Of a stretch of DNA of 64,000 bases, positions 8,513-16,536 are shown piece by piece. The stretch's first letter is position 1; each line of letters begins with the position of its first letter. A program made the position numbers and the translations under genes. The notes under the pieces were generated by a model. That model saw only the letters and a list, made by a program, of their open reading frames with translations, had not been told where the DNA came from and ran no database searches. The DNA comes from Pseudarthrobacter phenanthrenivorans Sphe3 (GTDB lineage Bacteria > Actinomycetota > Actinomycetes > Actinomycetales > Micrococcaceae): positions 4,092,001 to 4,156,000 of the forward strand of contig NC_015145.1 of assembly GCF_000189535.1 (NCBI RefSeq), in the 5' to 3' direction.

Positions 8513-9805
8513 GTGAGCCACGAAACACTTGACGCCGCAGCAGGGACGCTGCCGGCAGAAGCCATTGATGCCATCGAGCGGGCGGCAACGTCCGCCCACC
8601 GCCATGACGAACTGTTTTCGGAGCGGGCCGCAAACATCCGCCAGTCAGCCGTGCGCGATGTCTTTGATATCTCCATGCGCCCCGGGCTTGTGTCGCTGGC
8701 CGGGGGAAGCCCCTACCTCCAGTCCCTCCCCCTCGAACGGCTCGCCGCCACGGCAGCGAAGATCATCTCCGAGGACGGGCTCACCGCACTGCAGTACAGC
8801 AGCGGCCAGGGATCGGAAGAACTCCGTGCCCAGATCTGCGAAGTGATGGCGGCAGAGGGCATCCGGGACGCCCTTCCGCAGAACGTGGTCATCACGGCGG
8901 GATCACAGTCTGCACAGGACGTGGCCACCAAGGTCTTCTGCAACCCCGGCGATGTGGTGCTGGTTGAAGACCCTACGTACGTGGGTGCCCTGAACACGTT
9001 CGAGGCCTACCAGGTCCAGGTGGAAACCGTGGCAATGGATGAGTCCGGCCTGGTTCCGGACCTGCTGGAGGCACGGATCGCCGCGCTTCAGCTGGCTGGC
9101 AAGAACGTCAAGTTCCTCTACACCATCCCCAACTTCAACAACCCGTCCGGCATCACCCTGGCCAAAGAGCGCCGCCAGAAGGTGGTCGATATATGCCGCA
9201 ATGCGAATATATTGGTGCTTGAGGATAATCCATACGGCCTGCTCCGCTACAGCGGAGAACCCCTGGAGCCGCTGCGGGCGGAAAACCCTGACGACGTGAT
9301 TTACATGGGTTCCTTCTCCAAGATTTTTGCCCCCGGGCTGCGGATCGGCTGGGCCCTGGTTCCCGAACACCTGCAGCGGCGCTACTACCTCGCGGCGGAA
9401 GCGGTAACGCTGTGTCCGCCTGCCTTCAATCAGATGCTGGTTTCCGCCTACCTTCGGGACTACGACTGGAAGGGACAGATCGGGACGTATCGAGGACTCT
9501 ACGCGGAGCGCTGCAACGCCATGCTCGCCGCCCTGACCGAACACATGCCGGCCGGAACCACCTGGACCACTCCGGAGGGCGGCTTCTTTGTGTGGGTTAC
9601 GCTCCCCGAAGGCGTGGATACCTATCCTTTGTTGCACAAGGCGATCGACGCCGGCGTGGTGTTTATTCCGGGAGCCGCCTTCACGCCGTCGGACGAGCCG
9701 TCCAACAAGCTGCGCCTGGCGTTCAGCGCCGTACCTCCGGAAGCGATCGCGGAAGGCGTCAGGCGGCTTGCGCCGGTGCTTCAGGAAGCAATCGCCGCGC
9801 TGTAG
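8513..9805 (+). CDS. PLP-dependent aminotransferase, class I/II (aminoadipate/MocR-type fold)
   Basis: A 430-residue fold type I aminotransferase. Visible features are the ITAGSQSAQDV substrate/PLP loop (near 127), NPSG with N210, the LEDNPYG strand near 237 and the PLP lysine K270 in GSFSKIFAPGLRIGW. It resembles 2-aminoadipate, aromatic or branched-chain aminotransferases of the LysN/ARO8 type and the catalytic half of MocR regulators, but has no helix-turn-helix domain. It starts with GTG at 8513. The substrate cannot be assigned. A universal stress protein gene follows after 43 bp and may be co-transcribed. Confidence 0.85.
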   Translation: MSHETLDAAAGTLPAEAIDAIERAATSAHRHDELFSERAANIRQSAVRDVFDISMRPGLVSLAGGSPYLQSLPLERLAATAAKIISEDGLTALQYSSGQGSEELRAQICEVMAAEGIRDALPQNVVITAGSQSAQDVATKVFCNPGDVVLVEDPTYVGALNTFEAYQVQVETVAMDESGLVPDLLEARIAALQLAGKNVKFLYTIPNFNNPSGITLAKERRQKVVDICRNANILVLEDNPYGLLRYSGEPLEPLRAENPDDVIYMGSFSKIFAPGLRIGWALVPEHLQRRYYLAAEAVTLCPPAFNQMLVSAYLRDYDWKGQIGTYRGLYAERCNAMLAALTEHMPAGTTWTTPEGGFFVWVTLPEGVDTYPLLHKAIDAGVVFIPGAAFTPSDEPSNKLRLAFSAVPPEAIAEGVRRLAPVLQEAIAAL

Positions 9806-9848
9806 CCTTGGCCTGACCAGCGCCAACGAAACCAAGCAAAGGAGCAAC

Positions 9849-10277
9849 ATGAGCGGAATCATCGTCGTCGGTGTGGACGGCAGCGCAACTGCGAAGAAGG
9901 CGGCGGAGCAGGCGAGGGAACTCGCGGCAGCACTGGGCGCTTCCCTCCATGTGGTGTCCGCATTCGACAGCGACAAGACCGAGGTGTTCGGCAGCGGCAG
10001 CGACCGGTGGATCGTGTCCGACGCCGATGCCGCGGAGCACGTGGCCCGGACGGTCGCAGATTCGCTGGGCAGGGACATCAAGGTGACGTACTCGGCTGCC
10101 CGCGGACGCCCTGCGGACGCCCTGATCAAGGAAGCACTGCGGACCGAAGCGCGGATCATCGTGGTGGGAAACCGCAGGATGCACGGAATCGGCCGTGTGC
10201 TGGGCAGTGTTGCCAACAGCGTGGCCCATAACGCACCCTGCGACGTGTACATCGCCAACACCTACGACGCCGACTAG
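9849..10277 (+). CDS. Universal stress protein (UspA family)
   Basis: A 142-residue single-domain UspA protein. The N-terminal strand IIVVGVDGSATAKKAAEQA carries the nucleotide-contacting Asp, and the C-terminal ATP-binding motif reads GNRRMHGIGRVLGSVANSVAHNAPCDVYI, matching G-x2-G-x9-G-S/T. The Usp fold binds ATP and usually aids survival under starvation or oxidative stress. The start is the ATG at 9849 with AAAGGAG in front, not the longer in-frame reading that overlaps the aminotransferase gene. A strong hairpin follows the stop. Confidence 0.9.
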   Translation: MSGIIVVGVDGSATAKKAAEQARELAAALGASLHVVSAFDSDKTEVFGSGSDRWIVSDADAAEHVARTVADSLGRDIKVTYSAARGRPADALIKEALRTEARIIVVGNRRMHGIGRVLGSVANSVAHNAPCDVYIANTYDAD

Positions 10278-10288
10278 CAGTTACCCGG

Positions 10289-10333
10289 GACACTCCCCCT
10301 GGTGGCGCACGTCGCCTGGGGGAGTGTCTGTTC
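10289..10333 (+). terminator. Terminator hairpin after universal stress protein gene
   Basis: An 11-bp perfect outer stem (GACACTCCCCC at 10289-10299 with 10318-10328) encloses a smaller inner stem GGCG/CGCC, followed by TGTTCT. It begins 11 bp after the stop codon. Confidence 0.75.
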
Positions 10334-10391
10334 TCACGGCCATTCCGGAGTTCCGGGAAAGGGCGCGAAGATAAAATTGGAGAAGCCCCCA

Positions 10392-10769
10392 ATGGTGCGG
10401 ACAACCCGCATCCGCCACCACCCAAAGGCTCCAATGATTACTCTCCAGCGCCGCCACCTCCCAGGCCACGACATCCTCCTGGCCCGGCACGGCAACCACA
10501 TCTGCTCCATGCGCGTTGACCGCGGCAATGACCGGGTAGTGGCCCTGCTGGATGACGGCAGTGTGGACAGCGCCCCCAACCTCATCGCGCCAGGGCTCAA
10601 GCTTCCCGAGACTGTGGGCAGTGTAATGCGGGAGGACTGGAAGCTCCTGACCGCCTGGGCGGGCATGGCCGCGGCGATGGGTGTCCTGATGGCCGGTGCT
10701 GCCGTGGTGCTGGGTACCACCGCGGACCCTGCCACCCTGGAAATGCTGGCTTCCGCCACCGCCTACTAG
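10392..10769 (+). CDS. Small membrane-anchored protein of unknown function
   Basis: A 125-residue protein that I do not recognise. The basic N-terminal half begins MVRTTRIRHHPKAP and continues LQRRHLPGHDILLARHGNHICSMRVDRGNDRVVALLDDGS. A single C-terminal membrane helix follows (about 88-115, LLTAWAGMAAAMGVLMAGAAVVLG). The start at 10392 is chosen for the GGAG ten bases upstream; MITLQRR at 10434 is an alternative. It converges on the PAP2 gene. No partner or pathway is evident. Confidence 0.6.
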   Translation: MVRTTRIRHHPKAPMITLQRRHLPGHDILLARHGNHICSMRVDRGNDRVVALLDDGSVDSAPNLIAPGLKLPETVGSVMREDWKLLTAWAGMAAAMGVLMAGAAVVLGTTADPATLEMLASATAY

Positions 10770-10785
10770 GGAAAGTCCGCCGCCC

Positions 10786-11409
10786 TCAGGGTGACACCAG
10801 CAGGCCCTGCAGGACCCACCAAATCCCGGCCATGACCACGCCGCCAAAGAGCGATCCGGCCACAACCTGAGCTGGGGAGTGGGCGCGCAGCACCACCCGC
10901 GACCAGCCGACGGCGGGGATCAACAGCAGCAGGGGAAGCCATGCCGCACCCAGCATGAGCACCCCAATTACGGCGGATGAGGAGATGGCAGCGGCATGCC
11001 CGCTGATCTTCCAAAAGGGGCTTACGCCGGCGAGCACCACCACGCCCGCCACCACGGCAAGGACCATCACCACCACGCTCTGCGGCGCACCCGCGGCGTC
11101 CAGCACCAGGAGCCCAGCCAGGATGGATGCGAGGGCCATCAGCAGCACAGGGGCGCGCTGCCGGCGGTCGCTGACATGGTGGTCCGTTACCTTCCCCAGC
11201 CGCACCAGCACCAGCAAGAGGACCAGCGGGAGGACGCAGACGAACAGGGCGGCGAGTGCCCCGTAGCCGGCGGTTCCCGGGAAGCCAGGCTGCGTAAGGG
11301 GACTGGCCAGCAGCTGGACGCTCACCACCACGGGGGGCTGGAGCGCCTCTGTCAGCCACCTCGCCGACCTGTTCTTGGCCCGGATGATGGTGCTGCTGTT
11401 AACGGCCAT
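10786..11409 (-). CDS. PAP2-superfamily membrane phosphatase
   Basis: A 207-residue integral membrane protein with about six helices and the phosphatidic-acid phosphatase type 2 signature. Motif 1 is degenerate (KVTDHHVSDRRQR, near residue 75). Motif 2 is present as SGHA (KISGHAAA, near 134) and motif 3 as SRVVLRAHSPAQVVAG (near 170), with the active His and Arg. Such enzymes dephosphorylate lipid phosphates or undecaprenyl pyrophosphate at the outer membrane face. Motif 1 departs from the K-x6-R-P consensus, so activity is likely but not certain. It lies nine bases beyond the E2 stop of the oxoacid dehydrogenase operon and may be read through from it. Confidence 0.78.
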   Translation of the reverse strand: MAVNSSTIIRAKNRSARWLTEALQPPVVVSVQLLASPLTQPGFPGTAGYGALAALFVCVLPLVLLLVLVRLGKVTDHHVSDRRQRAPVLLMALASILAGLLVLDAAGAPQSVVVMVLAVVAGVVVLAGVSPFWKISGHAAAISSSAVIGVLMLGAAWLPLLLLIPAVGWSRVVLRAHSPAQVVAGSLFGGVVMAGIWWVLQGLLVSP

Positions 11410-11418
11410 AGGATTTGC

Positions 11419-12897
11419 CTAGTCCAGGAGGAGCGCAGGCTCCTCCAGGATGGCAGCGACGTCCGCCATGAAGCGGGCGGACAGGTCTCCGTCCACCACG
11501 CGGTGGTCGAAGGATCCGCCAAGGGTGGTAATCCACCGGGGAATGACTTCGCCGTCCAGGACCCAGGGCTTCTGCTTGATGGTTCCGAAGGCCACGATGG
11601 CTACCTCGCCCGGATTGATGATGGGAGTGCCGGTATCAATGCCGAGGGCTCCAATGTTGGTGATGGTGAGCGTGCCCCCCTGCATATCAGCGGGCTTCGT
11701 CTTGCCGGCCCGGGCAGTGACGGCCAGGTTGTTGAGCGCCAGTGCCAGTTCCTTCAGCGAAAGGTCCTGCGCGTTCTTGATATTCGGCACCATGAGTCCC
11801 CGCGGGGTTGCCGCCGCGATCCCCAGGTTCATATAGTGCTTGACCTGGATTTCGGCACCATCGTTTCCGTCCGGGTTGTCCACCCAGGTGGCGTTGACGC
11901 TTGGATTCCGCGCCGCGGCCCAGATCACGGCCTTGGCGAGGATGAGCAGTGGCGAAACCTTGATGCCCTCAAAATCCCGCGACGATTTGAGCCGCTTGAC
12001 GAATTCCATGGTCCGGCTGGCATCCACGTCCACGAAGATACTCACGTGCGGCGCCGCGAACGCGGAATCCACCATGGCCTTCGCCGTGGCCTTCCGGACG
12101 CCCTTGACGGGGATCCGTTCGATCCGCTGGTCCTGCGGCTTGCCGGCCTTGCCCCAGAATCCGTCCGCCTTGTCCAGTTCCGCGTCGCGCTGCGCCTGGT
12201 AGCTGACCAGGTCTTCCCGGGTGACCTCGCCCCGTGAACCGGTGGCCACCACGTCCGCCAGGTCAATGCCCAGGTCGCGGGCAATTTTTCGGACCGGCGG
12301 CTTCGCCAGCACCCGGTTCACCAGGCCCGTGATGGTTCCGCCGAGGGTGGGGCGGTTGTCGACGGGTGCGCTTTCGGTGTCCGTTGCGGAAACGGCGGCA
12401 GGCGTCAGCGGCTGGACAGGCTCAACCACCGGGGCGTTGGCCGTGACTGCGGACGCCGGCGACGATTTCCGCGGCCGCCGCTTGACGGCGTCGGCCTTTG
12501 GACCGGAACCCACCAGTGGACCGCCGGCCGGGGCACCGCCCTGCGTGCCGCCGTCGGCCGCTGCGCCGTCCGCCTCCTGGGTGGGGAGCGTTCCGTACAG
12601 CGGCTGGACCGGCGTTGCCGGCGCGCGGACGTCCGCGGGCGTGGGGTCGCCGGAAACGTCGTCGCTCACGCTGATGATGGCGGTCCCGACGTCGATAGTC
12701 ACCCCTTCGGGCACCAGCAGTTCCGTGACGGTCCCCGCGAAGGGTGAGGGCAGTTCCACCAGGGACTTGGCCGTTTCGATCTCGCAGAGGACGTCGTTTA
12801 TGGCGACGGCGTCACCTGGCTTGACCTTCCAGGAGACGATTTCGGCCTCGGTCAGGCCCTCGCCGACGTCGGGCAGGTTGAACTTGTTGAGAGTCAT
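11419..12897 (-). CDS. bkdC: Branched-chain 2-oxoacid dehydrogenase E2 (dihydrolipoyl acyltransferase)
   Basis: A 492-residue E2 core of a 2-oxoacid dehydrogenase complex. A single N-terminal lipoyl domain (1-75) carries the lipoylated lysine K44 in ETAKS. A long Ala/Pro linker follows, then a peripheral-subunit-binding domain near 195-230 ([21 protein letters not shown]). The C-terminal catalytic acyltransferase domain has active-site HRVVDG (H465, D469). With the E1 alpha and beta genes just upstream it forms a heterotetrameric-E1 complex. In actinobacteria, where pyruvate dehydrogenase uses homodimeric AceE, this architecture usually means a branched-chain complex supplying primers for iso/anteiso fatty acids. 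E3 is not encoded here. Confidence 0.85.
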   Translation of the reverse strand: MTLNKFNLPDVGEGLTEAEIVSWKVKPGDAVAINDVLCEIETAKSLVELPSPFAGTVTELLVPEGVTIDVGTAIISVSDDVSGDPTPADVRAPATPVQPLYGTLPTQEADGAAADGGTQGGAPAGGPLVGSGPKADAVKRRPRKSSPASAVTANAPVVEPVQPLTPAAVSATDTESAPVDNRPTLGGTITGLVNRVLAKPPVRKIARDLGIDLADVVATGSRGEVTREDLVSYQAQRDAELDKADGFWGKAGKPQDQRIERIPVKGVRKATAKAMVDSAFAAPHVSIFVDVDASRTMEFVKRLKSSRDFEGIKVSPLLILAKAVIWAAARNPSVNATWVDNPDGNDGAEIQVKHYMNLGIAAATPRGLMVPNIKNAQDLSLKELALALNNLAVTARAGKTKPADMQGGTLTITNIGALGIDTGTPIINPGEVAIVAFGTIKQKPWVLDGEVIPRWITTLGGSFDHRVVDGDLSARFMADVAAILEEPALLLD

Positions 12898-12917
12898 GGT
12901 GTCCTCGGTTGGAATCC

Positions 12918-13898
12918 TCAGTAGGAGAGGGCGCGGTCCAGCGCCTCAAGGATGCGGTCGATATCCGGAAGGTAGTCTTCCTCAACCTTGGCAACCGGGT
13001 AGGGCATGTGGAATCCGCCCACGCGGATAACCGGGGCTTCCAGGGAGTGGAAGGCCCGCTCGCTGATTCGGGCAGCGATTTCGCCGCCGATTCCGCCGAA
13101 GGTGGGTGCCTCATGGGCCACAATCAGGCGGCCCGTCTTCTGGACCGAGGCCGTGACCGTATCGAAGTCAAGGGGTGAGATGGACCGCAGGTCGATCACC
13201 TCGACGCTCCGGCCGTCCTCCTCGGCGGCGTTGGCGGCAGCAAGCGCAACGGGAACCAGCGGGCCGTAGGCCACGATGGTGGCATCGGTGCCCTTGCGGA
13301 GGACGTGGGCCTTGAAGGGATCCCCTGCCCGGCCAGGTGCGTCCATGTCCACCTCGCCCTTGAGCCAGTAGCGGCGCTTGGGCTCGAAAATGATCACCGG
13401 GTCCTGGCACTCCACCGCCTGCTGGACCATCCAGTACGCATCGTGGGCGTTGGACGGGGTGATGATGCGCAGGCCGGCCGTGTGGGCGAAGAGCGCTTCC
13501 GGTGACTCCGAGTGGTGCTCGACGGAACCGATGCCCCCGCCGTAAGGGATGCGGATGACCACCGGGACGGTGAGGTTGCCGTTGCTGCGGGCGTGCATCT
13601 TGGCCAGCTGGGTGGTGATCTGGTTGAAGCCGGGGAACACGAATCCGTCGAACTGGATTTCGCAGACCGGCCGGTACCCGCGCAGCGCAAGGCCGATGGC
13701 GGTTCCAATGATGCCCGATTCCGCCAGCGGGGTGTCCACTACCCGGTCCGGACCGAACTCGCCAATCAGCCCGTCCGTCACCCGGTAGACGCCGCCCAAG
13801 GGGCCGATGTCTTCACCCATCAGCAGTGATTTGGGGTTTTGGCTGAGGGTTGCACGGAGGCCTTCGTTGATGGCCTTGGCGATGGTCATGGTGGTCAT
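12918..13898 (-). CDS. bkdB: Branched-chain 2-oxoacid dehydrogenase E1 beta
   Basis: A 326-residue transketolase-like subunit that pairs with E1 alpha to form the thiamine diphosphate site. Typical segments are [17 protein letters not shown] (near 28), [35 protein letters not shown], the [21 protein letters not shown] loop, and the C-terminal domain [16 protein letters not shown] and [19 protein letters not shown]. Its ATG shares one base with the stop of E1 alpha (TGATG), a sign of translational coupling and one-to-one synthesis. It lies 20 bp upstream of E2. Confidence 0.88.
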   Translation of the reverse strand: MTTMTIAKAINEGLRATLSQNPKSLLMGEDIGPLGGVYRVTDGLIGEFGPDRVVDTPLAESGIIGTAIGLALRGYRPVCEIQFDGFVFPGFNQITTQLAKMHARSNGNLTVPVVIRIPYGGGIGSVEHHSESPEALFAHTAGLRIITPSNAHDAYWMVQQAVECQDPVIIFEPKRRYWLKGEVDMDAPGRAGDPFKAHVLRKGTDATIVAYGPLVPVALAAANAAEEDGRSVEVIDLRSISPLDFDTVTASVQKTGRLIVAHEAPTFGGIGGEIAARISERAFHSLEAPVIRVGGFHMPYPVAKVEEDYLPDIDRILEALDRALSY

Positions 13899-15136
13899 CA
13901 GTGGCCTGCCTTTGCTGCTGCCTGGGCCTCTTCGCCGGGTTCCCCGGCTGCGAACCCTGCGCTGTATTCCTCAAACCAGGCAAGCTCCTCCGCCACCAGG
14001 GGGTGGGCTTCGGCGTAGGTGTTGGCGAAGGCGGAGCGGATGTCAGGAGTTTCAAGGTCGTGGGTGGTGCGCCGGACGTAGGCGGCGAGTTCATCGCCGT
14101 CGGCCTTCACCTTCGCGAAGAAAGCGTCGTCCGCCAGCCCTTCGGAGCGCAGGTATTTCTCCAGGCGGGACAGCGGATCCTTGGCCCGCCACGCATCCTC
14201 CTCGGCCGACTCCCGGTACTTGGTGGGATCGTCTGCGGTGGTGTGGGCGCCCACCCGGTAGGTGAAGGCCTCAATCAGGACCGGGCCCTTGCCCTGGCGT
14301 GCGTGCTCCAGAGCCCACTCGGTGACGGCGTGGACGGCAATGACGTCGTTGCCGTCCACCCGGATGCCGGGGAATCCATAGCCCTTGGCGCGGTTGGACA
14401 ACGGAACCCGCGTCTGGACATTGGTGGGTACCGAGATGGCCCAGTGGTTGTTCTGGCAGAAGAACACCACGGGAGCATTGTAGGAGGAGGCGAAGACCAT
14501 GGATTCGTGGACGTCGCCCTCGGAGCTGGCACCGTCGCCGAAGTAGGCGATGACGGCGGCGTCCTCCCCCGCACCGGCCGCGCCCGTTGCTGCTGCCAGC
14601 TTCTGGTCGCGCTGGATGCCCATGGCATAGCCGACCGCGTGCAGCGTCTGCGCAGCAAGGACCAGTGTGTAAAGGTGGAAGTTGGTGTCCTTCGGGTTCC
14701 AACCGCCGTTGGAGACTCCGCGGAACTGCCTGAGGAGCTCCGCAAGGTCCACGTTGCGGGTGAGGGCCACGCCGTGCTCGCGGTAGGTGGGGAAGATGTA
14801 GTCCTGAGGCTGGCTGGCCCGCCCGGAACCGATCTGCGCGGCCTCCTGCCCGGTCAGCGGCACCCAGAGGGCAAGCTGGCCCTGCCGCTGCAAGGCAGTG
14901 GCTTCCACATCGAACCTGCGGATCGCGGCCATGTCCGCGTAGAGGCCGCGGAGTCCCTCAGGGGTGATCTTCCGGGCGTACTCCGTGAAGACCGGATCAA
15001 AGCCGAGTTTTCCGTCAGGCCCGAGAAGCTGGATCATCTGCGCTGGAGGCTCACCCATGACCGCCTCGGCATCCGCCTCGCGCTGGTCGTCTACCGCTGT
15101 TTCGTCGAACTCGGTGGAAGGCAGATGTGTGCCCAT
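13898..15136 (-). CDS. bkdA: Branched-chain 2-oxoacid dehydrogenase E1 alpha
   Basis: A 412-residue thiamine diphosphate-dependent subunit that decarboxylates branched-chain 2-oxoacids and transfers the acyl group to E2 lipoate. The ThDP/Mg motif is GDGASSEGDVHESMVFASSYNAPVVFFCQNN (residue 200 region). It also has PTYREHGVALTRNVDL and the phosphorylation-loop-like RVGAHTTADDPTKYR. The N-terminal 45 residues are an acidic tail before the catalytic fold. It is first in the E1a-E1b-E2 order. The preceding aminotransferase gene is on the same strand and could supply 2-oxoacids from amino acids, but a 149-bp AT-rich gap suggests that this operon has its own promoter. Confidence 0.86.
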   Translation of the reverse strand: MGTHLPSTEFDETAVDDQREADAEAVMGEPPAQMIQLLGPDGKLGFDPVFTEYARKITPEGLRGLYADMAAIRRFDVEATALQRQGQLALWVPLTGQEAAQIGSGRASQPQDYIFPTYREHGVALTRNVDLAELLRQFRGVSNGGWNPKDTNFHLYTLVLAAQTLHAVGYAMGIQRDQKLAAATGAAGAGEDAAVIAYFGDGASSEGDVHESMVFASSYNAPVVFFCQNNHWAISVPTNVQTRVPLSNRAKGYGFPGIRVDGNDVIAVHAVTEWALEHARQGKGPVLIEAFTYRVGAHTTADDPTKYRESAEEDAWRAKDPLSRLEKYLRSEGLADDAFFAKVKADGDELAAYVRRTTHDLETPDIRSAFANTYAEAHPLVAEELAWFEEYSAGFAAGEPGEEAQAAAKAGH

Positions 15137-15183
15137 ACCGTCTCCTCGCTTGCCGCATGCGGATGCAGTGCAATGTCGCTGGG

Positions 15184-15225
15184 ATATATGCCTTCAGAGG
15201 AATAGATTCCCGGCGCGGCATATAT
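15184..15225. promoter_or_regulatory. Spaced AT-rich inverted repeat upstream of bkdA
   Basis: ATATATGCC (15184-15192) is repeated in inverted orientation as GGCATATAT (15217-15225) with 24 bp between. It lies 48 bp upstream of the E1 alpha start in an unusually AT-rich stretch, so it probably marks the promoter and a regulator site. I could not fix clear -35 and -10 boxes. Confidence 0.45.
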
Positions 15226-15285
15226 ATTGCTGTACTGATCCTAACTTTATCTTCAGTAGGTACGCGCAGAGCTACTTGTTAAGCG

Positions 15286-16404
15286 CTAGGAACGAATGCG
15301 CCCCTTTGTATAGGTCGCACAGAGCTGGAGGAATCTGCTGTTCGCCTCCGCTTCGCCAATGCTCACCCTGACGCCCTCACCGGGAAACGCCCTGACGGAC
15401 AAGGCCTTGCTGGCCGCAAGCTCAGCAAATTCGGCGCTATCCGCTCCCAGGCCAAGCCAGACAAAATTGCCCTGGGCGTCAGGAACAAACCAGCCCAGGC
15501 TCCGCAGGCCCGCCGTGACACGCTCCCTCTCATCCACGATGCTTTGTACCCTTTCTACAACCTGGGAGTAATTCTGCAGCGAAACCATGGCCGCTTTTTC
15601 TGCAATCTGCGACACGGCGAACGGCGTTGCCGCCACCCGCAGGTACTGCGTGAGTCCAGGATTGGAGACGCTGTAGCCCACCCGCAGCCCGGCCAGCCCG
15701 TGCGCTTTGGAGAAGGTCCGCAGTACCACAACGTTGGGGTACCTGCGGTACAAGGCGATGCCGTCCGCTGCGTCCTGCGCCCTGACGAACTCCTGGTAAG
15801 CCTCATCGATGACCACCACCACGTGCGGTGGGACCAGCCGGATGAAGTCCTCGGTCTCGGCTGCCCCGAGGACTGGGCCGGTGGGATTGTTGGGCGTGCA
15901 GAGCAGGATGACTTTGGTCCGGTCCGTGACAGCGGCCGCCATCGCCGGCAGGTCGTGCCGGCCGTCCTCAGTGACAGGTATGGGCACGCTTTCGGCTCCG
16001 GACAGGCCCACGCTGATGGGGTATGCCTCGAAGGAACGCCAGGCGTAAATCACCTCATCCGCGGTCCCGTCCTCATTCCGGCCTGCGAACGTGGCCAGCA
16101 ACTGGTTGAGGGCGCCCAGGCTGCCCGCACCCGTGACGATGTCCTCAGCAGGAACTCCGAGGAACTCCGAGAGCTCCGCCCGCAGCTTGCTGCTCAGCGG
16201 GTCAGGATAGCGGTTGAAGTCCGCCTGGTGCGCGATGGCCTCAAGGACTGCCGGGAGCGGGGGCAGCGGATTTTCGTTCGAGGAGAGCTTGTAGCTCACC
16301 AGGCCATCCACGGCTGCTGCAGGTTTTCCGGCGGCATAGCGGGGCAGCCTGCCCACCACGGGGCGTGGCCGGGTGCCGCCCGTCACGGTCTCAGATGAGG
16401 TCAT
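15286..16404 (-). CDS. Histidinol-phosphate/aromatic aminotransferase (HisC/Pat-type)
   Basis: A 372-residue fold type I PLP aminotransferase of the HisC family. It has the N-terminal KLSSNENPLPP motif (40-50), GAGSLGALNQLL (92-103), CTPNNPTGPV (N173), VIDEAYQEF (199-206) and the PLP lysine K233 in RTFSKAHGLAGLRVGY. Stand-alone copies away from a his operon in actinobacteria are often phenylalanine/aromatic aminotransferases (Pat). Position upstream of a branched-chain oxoacid dehydrogenase makes an amino-acid catabolic role plausible too. The sequence alone does not settle the substrate. Confidence 0.82.
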   Translation of the reverse strand: MTSSETVTGGTRPRPVVGRLPRYAAGKPAAAVDGLVSYKLSSNENPLPPLPAVLEAIAHQADFNRYPDPLSSKLRAELSEFLGVPAEDIVTGAGSLGALNQLLATFAGRNEDGTADEVIYAWRSFEAYPISVGLSGAESVPIPVTEDGRHDLPAMAAAVTDRTKVILLCTPNNPTGPVLGAAETEDFIRLVPPHVVVVIDEAYQEFVRAQDAADGIALYRRYPNVVVLRTFSKAHGLAGLRVGYSVSNPGLTQYLRVAATPFAVSQIAEKAAMVSLQNYSQVVERVQSIVDERERVTAGLRSLGWFVPDAQGNFVWLGLGADSAEFAELAASKALSVRAFPGEGVRVSIGEAEANSRFLQLCATYTKGRIRS

Positions 16405-16473
16405 GCAGACCAGCCTACTTCGCAGGATGCTGGAGGGAAGGCGGTGTCACTCGCCTGCTTTTTGTTGCACGAA

Positions 16474-16516
16474 GGGCGGCCGGCGGAACCTGTGCAGAAA
16501 GTTCCGCCGGCCGCCC
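16474..16516. terminator. Strong hairpin between the pectin operon and the aminotransferase gene
   Basis: A perfect 16-bp GC-rich stem (16474-16489 with 16501-16516; core GGGCGGCCGGCGGAAC) with an 11-base loop. It lies 20 bp beyond the pectin methylesterase stop. On the minus strand no long T-run follows, so termination may depend on the stem alone or on Rho. Confidence 0.7.
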
Positions 16517-16536
16517 CGTTTACGTGCGCTCCCGTG

